DNA from: Vicugna pacos
Taxonomy: Eukaryota > Chordata > Mammalia > Artiodactyla > Camelidae
Assembly (NCBI RefSeq): GCF_048564905.1
Contig: NC_133005.1
Span: forward strand, 16,919,501 to 16,983,500
Reading direction: 5' to 3'
DNA: 64,000 bases
In this document: positions 52,925-64,000 of the stretch, one piece after another
Position numbering within the stretch: position 1 is the first letter of the stretch
How the letters are laid out: every line of letters begins with the position of its first letter
Translations under genes and position numbers: made by a program
Notes under the pieces: generated by a model
What the model was told of the DNA's origin: nothing
Databases searched by the model: none
The model's input: the letters and a program-made list of their open reading frames with translations, nothing else

Positions 52925-54929
52925 CAGCACAGTCTGACGCATTCATCCCCCAACCCGAATAAGCCCAGGCTCTGCCTGACGCTCACTAATGCTGCAAACT
53001 TGGAACCCACGCCGTCTCCCGAGGTCTGCAGAGCCGCTCCGCCTTCCCCGGGGAGCTGGGTCTCACCTGCAGGGGTCTGGGGGGACAGGCTCCAGCTCAA
53101 CCCCAGCCGTTGCCCCCTTTAAGCATCTGGTCAAGTACAAGGGGTCATCGTGCCAGCTGGGTTCAGAAGTGCCCTCCCAGGCAGAAGTCAAGGGGCACCC
53201 TGATCCCCACCTAGTGTTGGGCTCTAGAGTAAGCCGGTCTGCCCAGTAGGGTGAACCATCTTCAACACGCGGGGCCGGGGCTTTGCGGGTTCAGTAAGAG
53301 AATCAAGAAGGAGGTGGTCCTAATTATTGAAACGTGACCTCTACTACGGCTTCATTTGCTTGGATTAATGTCTGCAAAGGAGATGCTCCTTTCTTCCATT
53401 ACCTCTGACCCACAGAACTGGGCCACTTCTAGTCGTCTCTCCCCTGTCCCCCACCACCCATCTCTTCACCCACCCACCTTCCATGTGTCCATTCATTTTC
53501 CTAGCGAATTCTTGTACTACTTAGACACGCAATGCACTGTGCATCCCGAGGTAAGTCCTGCCTCAAATGAAACCCTTTGCTGAAATTCTGCTTCCTTTGG
53601 GAAGCCTGCTGGAACCAGTCCATTTCCAGTAATCTCTGTTGCATCTGGATATTGATAATAAATACTCAACACATCACAGGCCACCTTCTCCCTTAGTTAT
53701 GGTTTTACATTTGTACCATGTGCTCCAACTGCCCCCCTCCCACCAAGATTGAAAGCTCTTTAGTTCAGATCTTACTCTTATTACCTTTGCTTCCCACAAT
53801 CCTTTATCTATGTGCACATCACTTCCCAAAGAATGCAGAGGCCTTTCCATAAAACTAAGCACCTTAGTCCAACAAAGAAAAGAAAAATAAACCAAGGGCC
53901 AAGTTGAAAAATAAAATAAAATAAATCAGGGATGTTCTTGGTCTGGGTTATCTTAGCATCGGTCTGAGACAAGGATGAAGGTGCCCGTCATCTGTCTGGG
54001 AGGCAGCTCCGGGGAACTCCGACAGAGGAGTGGGAAAGTGAGAAAAGGAAGGCGTGCAGCCCATCAAGGGTGTGTTATCAGGCAGTTATCACTGTGCGGG
54101 CGGGAGTGTGATCCCACGGGGAGCCCGGGGACAGTGGGGAATGTGTGCTCAGTTATCCCTCCGGAGCAGTGAGGAAGCACCGGGCGGGGGCTAATTCTCT
54201 GGCACTTCTGGCCTGATTTTTCACATGTGGGCAGAGCCCCGGGGACCAGAGCCTTCCCTCCAGCAGCAGCTGCAGGTGCTGGCGTGGCACATCAGGCGGC
54301 TGTGCGGGTAGCAGGAAGCACCGCTGGGCCACGGACCACAAGCCCTCAGCGATGGCTCCAGCAGGCTGCAAATATCCTTGTCGCCTATATTTTTTTCAGT
54401 TCCCATCGATGCATTTCTGAAAAAATGTATTGTTAAACCACATGATGTGCTCCCAGGTAGCACAGGGCACCTTCCTTCCCATCAGTCACGGTGATGTTCT
54501 AAACTGCCACCTCCGGCCACTGCGTTTGTTTGGAACTATCTGCTGCTTGGCAGCAGTGGGGCCACATCACTCCTGTGGAGTGTGCTACACTCTCATTCCA
54601 GTGACTGTCTTGTTACTCAGAACATTTTGTGACAGGGGACCTCAACCACTTAGGGGCTGTGGATCCTTGTAGAAAGCTGATGATCCCTCTGGAATGACTG
54701 TATACAAAAACCCAAACCCAAACTGTCTGCAGTTAGAATGAGTCCACAGACGCCACAAAGCCTATCGATGGGGCAAGGGTTAAAGACTCTTTGCTTGATG
54801 ACATGATAAGGAGTTATAAAAATGAAGCTCAAAAACGTGCATATAACATCGCCCAAGAGTCTATTCTGGACTTGGGAGCTTGAACTTCAGGCTCCTGAGA
54901 CTTGATCCACAGAACTCCCCAGAGCAACA
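52925..54929. other. Intron, GC-richer, nothing firmly recognised
   Basis: GC-rich unique-looking sequence with scattered CpG pairs at 53010-53290 and 54000-54370. The text around 53650-53860 might be a degraded L2, but I cannot support it. Confidence 0.35.
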
Positions 54930-55112
54930 GGCTCCCGTGGGTGCTGACCGCTGGGTGCACATCTGCTTCACCCGGAGAGCTTTTAAAGCTCATCACGACC
55001 AGGCTGACCTTGAATCAACTGAATCAGAATCTCTGAGCAGGGCTCTGGCAAAGGTACATTTAAGAGTTCCTCCCAGGTGATTCTAAATGGAACTGAAGTT
55101 GAGAATGACCTG
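54930..55112 (+). mobile_element. MER5A-like hAT remnant
   Basis: The order gtgcacatctgcttcacccg, gagagcttttaaagctcatc, aatcagaatctctgagcagg, gtacatttaagagttcctcc, caggtgattctaaatggaac, gttgagaatgacctg matches MER5A. Confidence 0.75.
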
Positions 55113-55364
55113 CACGTCTAGACTCTTGGCCAGAGACCACCCTATGAAATTTTAGGACTGAGATCTCAGAAACCATAAAGACCCCACGATTTTCTGAATT
55201 AAACTGAATCAAATGTTTAAGTCTCTCCTGACACAACCCTCTGAAGCGTGATGAAAGCTTTCCATACCGATGAATTTCAATAAATATGAAAATCTTTTAG
55301 CATTAGTCCTCCAGAACTACTTGACCCTTCAGAAGTGAATTTCAAAACAAATCCGTTCATGTTA

Positions 55365-55553
<189 letters not shown>

Positions 55554-56021
55554 CTAGGTGATTAAAAGCTCCCGCTCTGCAAAATGCTCGACTGTCCTCC
55601 TGAAGCCACCAGGAGATGCACTGTCACACAGCACAGGGTGGCTCCAAAAGCAGATTCTGCCCTCAAACCGAGAACTGGGAAGAGAATAAAAAGTGCCTTT
55701 CAAGCTCATCAAGTCTGATTTCAAATACACTGCCAGATCTTCCAACTCAATGGAACTTTGAACAAGGTGTCCTGATCTCTAGCCTTTAGTTTAGAGGGAG
55801 CATTTCTAAAACACATTTAGAGAACTCGGGTTTTGGATTTTTTTTGAGGGGTTAGGGGGAGAGTTTGTGTTCTTTCCTTCTTTCTTTGTCTTTTTCCTAA
55901 GTCTATGTGTACACACCACTTCACAGAAGAAACTTCGGTTACTTAAAAAGATGCAGAGCAGGAGTGGGGACCAAGGATGAGGAAACCCCACTTAGAGACA
56001 GAGTAGAATGGATCATTGTAC

Positions 56022-56101
56022 CTGCAGTGATTTTCAAAGGAGAGAATGACAGGATACTCGGATGTGACAAAGGCAGTCTCCTTGATGGCTTGAATAACAT
56101 C
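56022..56101 (-). CDS. PLCB4: PLCB4 exon: X box, DVIQAIKET segment
   Basis: This 80-bp exon encodes [20 protein letters not shown] followed by SFENHC and two bases of a serine codon (about residues 387-413). SFENHCS is the conserved X-box strand whose glutamate contributes to the calcium site. The acceptor is tctttaaag, short of pyrimidines just before the exon. The donor is CTGCAG|gtacaa. The reading frame continues into the next exon without a gap. Confidence 0.96.
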
Positions 56102-56599
56102 CTTTAAAGATGAAGAGTGTTAAGGAGAGAAGAGAGAAAAAAAAAATTACAGCACCTGAAACCAACTGCAGACTATTAATTTGAGTGTTTCCGAAAAGTC
56201 AGTTGTGGCAGCTCAGACCTGGAGAACCCATTTACCTCTGCAGGCTGAGCAGCGCTGTGGTTGGACTCGGGCACAGTTCCTGGTTAATGATACTTTTTTT
56301 TTCCAAAGCTATCTTTTACTTCTCCAAAATTATGGTGCTATTTACTGACAAGACATGTCACCTCAATGGCAGTGCAGTTCCTTGCTCAATAATCTGCCAA
56401 GATGGGTTCAGAACTCACCTTTCTCACTGAGGAGCAGGTGAGCTTTCTGCACAGAGATTTTCACGATGGACCCCTCTCTCCCTCCTCCCCCCGCCTTGAG
56501 GAGAAATGCATCATAAAATCCTCAGGACTGGTAGGACTCTCCGCTGCCTTTGAGAACCAGACTTGGGCTACATTCTATTAATCTGATGAAGACTCCTAC

Positions 56600-56763
56600 A
56601 AATTTTTTATTTAAGGACAGTCGATTTACAATGTGTTAGTTTCTGGGGTACAGCACAGTGATTCAATCATACACATATATGGATTCTTTTTCATTATGGG
56701 CCGTTACAAGGTATTGAATGCGGTTCCCTGTGCTATGCAATAGGACCTTCTTGTTTATCTATC
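56600..56763 (-). mobile_element. L1 tail, reverse orientation
   Basis: Reversed L1 end: cagtcgatttacaatgtgtt, agtttctggggtacagcaca, gtgattcaatcatacacata, gtattgaatgcggttccctg, tgctatgcaatagg. Confidence 0.8.
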
Positions 56764-57584
56764 AAGACTCCGATGAATCGATGTGACATTTTTGTATTAG
56801 AAAAAAGTGTGGGGTCACCAGGGCAGGGGTTCTTCTTGTGAAGGAAAACTAGGGAAGTGTGCTGGAGGTCTCTCTCGGAACCGAGAGCTTGGTCACTTGA
56901 AAATGACTTTGGATTAAACTGAAGCAAGTCCTCCCCACCACTGTCTCTCAACAGATGGCTGGCTCTGCTCTCTGCTTAGCTTTAGAAAGCCTGGTTTCAG
57001 ACCAACACTTCCAAAACCAGAGCTTCTTATCTGGTAAACATCCTCCAATTCTTACTGGTTTATGGTTAAGCACAGGGCAGGCCCCATCATTCAGTCAGCT
57101 GGGAAGACATTTTAGCAACAGTTGTCAAGGCAAGTCCACTTGAAATGACAATGGCCCAGGTTAGACAACCGTGGAGTATTTTATTGGGCATTCTTACAGC
57201 TAAGGTGGGCCTTTAGCTATTCTTGCTTAAAGTTTCTTCCCAGGTGAAAATGTCTTGGGTCAATTCCCTAGTGACCTTGATTGTCCACTTGAGCTGACCA
57301 AGAGTTACTCCCGTAGAAAAACCTCGGCTCCACCTGTGGTTCTCCTCTGCTCACCTCCAAGCTGAGGGGGAACAGTCTTAGTTCAGCTTAAGCTTCCTTA
57401 TTAGGCTCCTTAATTCTATGCAAAGAGCATCAACCCTTCCTGCCAGTTTGGCTGGCTATGCAAACTCATGGCTTCCCACTTGAACATACCCTCGACACTT
57501 CTCAGGGAGTCTAACCTTGAATTCTAAGAGAATGATATGCCTATATGTAGTGTTATGGGTACAAGTTCGAGGCATCTGTTTTTA

Positions 57585-57640
57585 AAAACACCTCTGGTGA
57601 TTTTCCACGTGTCGGCAGTTGAGAACCATCGCTCCAGAGG
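57585..57640 (+). mobile_element. MER5-like terminal fragment
   Basis: The segment ctctggtgattttccacgtg, tcggcagttgagaaccatcg resembles the 3' terminus of MER5A. It is too short for certainty. Confidence 0.45.
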
Positions 57641-59804
<2,164 letters not shown>

Positions 59805-60529
59805 TTATGGTTTGGAAGACACACACCTCATGCTTTATTCACGGAATCTGAGAGCAGCTTTAACAGGAGGAGTAAACACTTCTTCAGAGTCTCTTTCCCA
59901 AGAACCTTCATCTTTCAGAACTTGAACGAAATACCCAAGTTGCATATTATAAGTAACCCAATGCATCTCACAGACAGGTGGCATCTGACTTCACACCCAC
60001 GGTGGCAAAGCACTCAGTCCCCTAAATTCAAAAGCATAGCACCAGGAGCCAGACTGGAGAAGGGATTAGTGGCCTCTCTGGATTAAATAATTCAATTCTT
60101 CTGTTTCATCTAAAAACAGGATGTGGGACTGGGGAGACAAGTACTCAATGGCCATTGAAACGTGCCGCCAAGAGCCACCATTCATCTCAGTCACACCCTT
60201 GTGATGAGGGGACTGCCCGAGAGGCATCAGTATTTCTGCATTTTCTCCTTTTCTGTCAACTGTCAACAGCCTCAGTTTCTTGTTTTTACTGAAGCATTTG
60301 CAAATGATAAACTGATTCCAAGCTTACCGAAAAGCACAGATGGCAGCGTGATAAACAGCCAGGATCTACGGCACAGCCTTGTCAGACCTTAACGTTTTAC
60401 TGCATCTGCTTTATATTTTTTAAAGGAAAACATAATTACAGATGCCAGGGAAGCACGCTGTGTGCCCCACCTCAGTTCCATTCAGTTCCATCTCTTTTTT
60501 CCTAGGTAGACGACCACTACCCTAGGTTT

Positions 60530-60900
60530 TGTGTTTAACATTCCCCAAATGGTTTTGTAACTTTGCCACATACACATTCATTCAAAAAACCAATAGTTTT
60601 GAATATTCCAAGATTTATGTAGCTGTTATCCCACTGTTTGCATTTGCAGTTTGCTATTTTCCCCCTCTATTTTCTTGTGACTTATTCAGTTAATATAAGT
60701 AGCCCTTATTCGCTTAGTTTTCACTGAGTAACATATAGTAGTAGTATGCAGTGTGTAGAGTGTCCAGTAGTCCAAATGTGAATACACCACAGTTCATTCC
60801 CCATCATTCTGTGGATAGATATTTAAGTCATTTCAACTTATAACTGAAAACACTGCAATAAAAATCTGTGTGTCTATCTCCTTGGGCACATACATTCATA
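60530..60900 (-). mobile_element. Old L1-like fragment, reverse orientation
   Basis: The phrases gtttaacattccccaaatgg, gtggatagatatttaagtca, tttcaacttataactgaaaa, cactgcaataaaaatctgtg and ctccttgggcacatacattc follow a reversed old L1 tail. Confidence 0.45.
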
Positions 60901-60959
60901 CTTTCCAAGGCACTGTGAGAGACGCAGTGACAGAAGAAACAGACAAGTCCTGCTTTCAT

Positions 60960-61640
60960 GAAACTCACATGTTATGGGTAAGAGAACAAATTAACTAATA
61001 AAAATAATATTATGAAAGTTCCAAAAGGAAATATAAAACAGGTAATGAAAGCAATAAAAGAATGACCAGGATGCCGTGTTAGATATGTGGCCAGCAAAAT
61101 CCCTTCTGATGAGGTCACGTTTGTGCGCGGACAGCAAGCCACATGCACGCCTGGGGGACGCCCCATCCCAGGCAGAAGATCAGCAAGTGCAAAGACCTTG
61201 ATGCAAGAGTAGGTGATGGAGGGGAAAGGGAGCTGGAAATGAGGTTGCAGAGAAATACAAAGTGATATCATTTGGACTCTAGTCTTCACTAAATACTGTG
61301 GATTTTATTCTCAAGTGTGCTGGGAAGCCCTTGGAGGGTTTTGAACAGTGGGAGAAGAACATGATTAGATTTGGTTTCAAATGGTTTACTCTGGCTGCCC
61401 TGTAGGGCATGAATTGTAGGGCACTGGGTAGGAGGAGAAGATGAGATAGAAGTCAACTGCCATTGTCCAGGGAGAGATGATGTAGGCTTGGATGGTCTAG
61501 TAAGGATGGAGAGGGTGAGAGGTGATTTATTCATGATTTATTTTCAAGAATAGATCTTGCAGGTTTTGCTGATGGGTCAGGGGTGATATCTAAGAATGAA
61601 ACAAGTCCAGGAAGATTCCAAGAGTTTTGGCATGAGAAGT
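60960..61640. repeat. Probable old interspersed repeat, family not assigned
   Basis: Phrases such as tgatgaggtcacgtttgtgc, cccaggcagaagatcagcaa, gtgcaaagaccttgatgcaa, gggaagcccttggagggttt, gaacagtgggagaagaacat and tttactctggctgccctgta recur in many mammalian introns as one old repeat. I cannot name its class from memory. Confidence 0.45.
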
Positions 61641-62284
61641 TGCGTGAAGAATAATGGTACCATTTTCTAGGCTGGGAGACAGGTGTGTGGATAGGGAGAA
61701 TCAGTGCATGGTACATAGATATTTGGAAAGCCCACTCAGCATCCAAGAGAAGAATTCTACAGGTCTGTAGTTTAAGAAGGAAGTTAGGAGTGGAGGGTTT
61801 AATCTGAAAGTCATGTGCGTAAGAAGATACTTAGAGCCACTGGCCTGGGTGAGTTCACTCAAGGAGTGAGGACAGATGGGCAGAGATCTGAGAACTGAGC
61901 AGGGCCACCCTGATACCCAGACCTAGGAAACACACAGGACATCCTCTAGGGGACATACCTTCAAGTGGCGAGGCTGGGCTGTAGAAGAGGCATATTTTCT
62001 GCTTTATTGTTGCCAAAATATTTCATCAAGGCAACTATTTGTACAATTTCCACTCCCAGCAGAGTTTTATAAGAATGCTTTTTGTATCACATTCTCTCCC
62101 ATACTTGATAATGACAGACTTTAAAATTTAAAATGGTGAAGCTATTATGCTTTTGAGATGTGTCAAACTTTTAGGACCTGGAAGGACTTTATAAATAATC
62201 AAAGACACACCTCTATCATAACATTTACCGCACTGCCAAGGCACCGCTGAGTCATACGTCTTCCTCCTTCAACAGATCACAACT

Positions 62285-62520
62285 ACCTTACTGAATTCTG
62301 AATCCCCAGAATCTAGCACAGTGCTTGGCACCCCGTCAGTTCTCTATAAACTTTCAGGAATGAAAATAGGAGAAGGAAATTCTAATGGGATGACTGCATG
62401 AACCCACCATCTTACAAGCCAGGAAACTGAGGCCCAGGAATAGAGTTTCTTGCTTAAGGTCACACTGTAGCAACAAAAATCACATCACTTTCCACTGCTG
62501 CAAAGTGCTAGACTATCTAC
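62285..62520. repeat. L2/MIR-type remnants
   Basis: ccccagaatctagcacagtg and cttggcacc look like an L2 end in the plus direction. gccaggaaactgaggcccag and cttgcttaaggtcacactgt look like a reversed MIR core. Confidence 0.55.
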
Positions 62521-63649
62521 CAAGCCACTCCTCCCTTCACTTCCATCACGTGCAACGTGGAATTGACGATGATACTCGGAATACTGATAGAGAGGTAAGT
62601 AATGAAGCCACCTTGCTGAAGGTAGGTATCTGAGACCCTAGCAGGAAAGTATAAATGGATGATGATAACCAAGGGAAAAAAATTATCAGAATATTGGGGT
62701 GAGGGCACAGGGTATGTGGGCCAGGAATGTGTATGAACAGGTTCTAGGTGGGTCCAGAGAATGTATAAACCTTTCAGCCTCATTACTGAGATACCAAAAA
62801 TACCCCCCAAAACAAAAACCCTTAATTCTAAGGAGGAGGAACTGAGGCTATGATGATACACTTGGGCAGATGGGACAGAGAGAACTTCCCCTAAATCTCC
62901 TTCACTCTCCTGATAGGGCCAGAGGCTCCAGCTCAGGTATGTCCTGGCACTCCCTGTCCAGTTCCATTGGCATCACTCCCCCCGCCCCCCGCCATCCTTG
63001 GCAGGTGCTTCCTACAGCTACAAAGGACTGATCTTAAATTTCCTCTCTGTCCCTTCCCTTTTCAAATGTTGGAATGAGTGACACATTGTTTCCAAAGTTT
63101 ACTGAAAGCGGCAGAGGCTCAGAAACCCCAACAGCTGGCTAAACTGATTCCTACCTAATTTCGTATCAATTGCATTTATCTTCCATATCAGAGGTCAAAG
63201 GTGAGCAAAAGGGCTGCTCCAATCATGTAGGAAATTTAGCTGGCTTGCCAAAACTAAAGGGAGAAAAAGAAGGTGGACATTTTTACAGGAAATGCCATCG
63301 TTCTGAAAGATTGCAAACAGAGACTATAATTGGCATTGTTACTTTTTAAGCACTAAGCACTGAGAAAGAGCTACTATAAGAACGTACACGGGAAAAATAC
63401 CACTATGCTTTAATAATAAATGTAGCATTATGCTTCAGGCAGCCTGGACAAATCTGGCAGAAGGTAAAATTTATACTGACTCGAACCAGGAAAAAAAAAA
63501 ATCAGTCCGTTATCAATCGTTGCCTCTAGAGAGCTCCGAAGCATTTCAAGGGACCTTTAACAAAAAGTCCAAGGGCTTTAAAAGTTGCATATATTCTTGC
63601 TTTTAAAAAAAAAACAAATAAAAATTCTCTTCTTTTTCACTTTTCTTAC
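62521..63649. other. Intron with nothing recognised
   Basis: No repeat family, exon or RNA gene seen. The frame at 62517-62861 on the minus strand has no recognisable motif. Confidence 0.4.
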
Positions 63650-63758
63650 CTTTTTTCTTCAAATCTTCATCAGGCTCATACATCTCAACGATCTGCATGG
63701 CCCTTTTAGCATCATAAAATGGGAATAAAATTTCATTCAACCGAGGATCTCGTTGATG
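63650..63758 (-). CDS. PLCB4: PLCB4 exon: end of EF-hand region
   Basis: This exon encodes 36 residues beginning [20 protein letters not shown] and ending in EPDEDLKKK, plus the first base of the next codon. It matches PLC-beta-4 at about residues 249-284 (human numbering from memory), the last part of the EF-hand array before the catalytic barrel. PLC-beta-4 is a Gq-activated enzyme that splits PIP2 into IP3 and diacylglycerol at the inner plasma membrane, mainly in cerebellum and retina. Splice borders are clear: acceptor cacag before CAT and donor G|gtaag. It is the first exon of the gene inside the window; the preceding exon lies beyond 64000. Confidence 0.96.
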
Positions 63759-64000
63759 CTGTGATGAGAAAATAACTCCATTTAGGTTGACATTTCTCAT
63801 CCTTGGGCCGTCACACCTCACTAGAGTATTCTAATATAAGATATGTCTACAATATCATGTTTATAGTCACAAAGATACGACTGTCCTTTCCTCCTGTCTT
63901 TCTCCCTAAAATATACTTCAAAAAGGTCCAAATTTGGTAGTATTTTGTTGGTTCCTCTCACTGAACTGGAGAGGGAGACTACAGAATATACTTTTTATTC
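63759..64000. other. Intron edge, nothing recognised
   Basis: Pyrimidine-rich intron upstream (in transcript terms) of the first PLCB4 exon in this window. The preceding exon (…LTVDQLVSFLNE) is not inside the window. Confidence 0.5.

Overview
The window is mammalian nuclear DNA: AT-rich introns, small exons with GT-AG borders, and MIR, L2, L1, MER5-type and LTR repeats. Many L1 3' ends carry a tail typical of cetartiodactyls, with a segment ending in 'actgtacttcaat'. I see none of the pig PRE-1, ruminant Bov-tA/BovB or whale/hippo CHR SINEs, so a camelid (camel or alpaca lineage) is my best guess. That is an inference.

The only host gene I can support is PLCB4 (phospholipase C beta 4), on the minus strand and open at both ends. 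Twenty consecutive coding exons can be placed base by base. They run from the end of the EF-hand region (63758) down to the start of the C-terminal coiled coil (4601). They total 2,136 coding bases (712 codons), every junction is in phase, and no coding exon is broken. In transcript order they encode the EF-hand end, the catalytic X box (both catalytic histidines), the acidic X-Y linker with a 12-residue cassette exon, the Y box, the C2 domain, a Ser/Thr/Lys-rich segment and the first coiled-coil residues. The N-terminal PH and EF-hand exons lie beyond 64000, and the remaining C-terminal exons lie before position 1.

Layout: 1-4600 intron with MIRs, old LTRs and a tRNA-half insertion. 4601-4865 two close exons. 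4866-11044 intron with an L1 5' UTR. 11045-12879 two exons separated by two L1 tails. 12880-24545 large intron with a long hairpin. 24546-29866 three C2-region exons, one with an L1 inserted beside its splice acceptor. 29867-36885 intron with a 1.8-kb L1. 36886-40189 four Y-box exons, with a duplicated acceptor region and a CTCF-like site nearby. 42286-42321 the 36-bp cassette exon, close to an inverted L1. 45910-52808 linker exons. 55392-63758 X-box exons.

I found no new enzymatic system. The observations most worth checking are: a tRNA-Thr 5' half inserted between 12-bp target duplications; an L1 whose target duplication is the polypyrimidine tract of a C2 exon; a nearly complete L1 5' UTR oriented with PLCB4; a duplicated 3' splice-site region; and a 136-bp near-palindrome.
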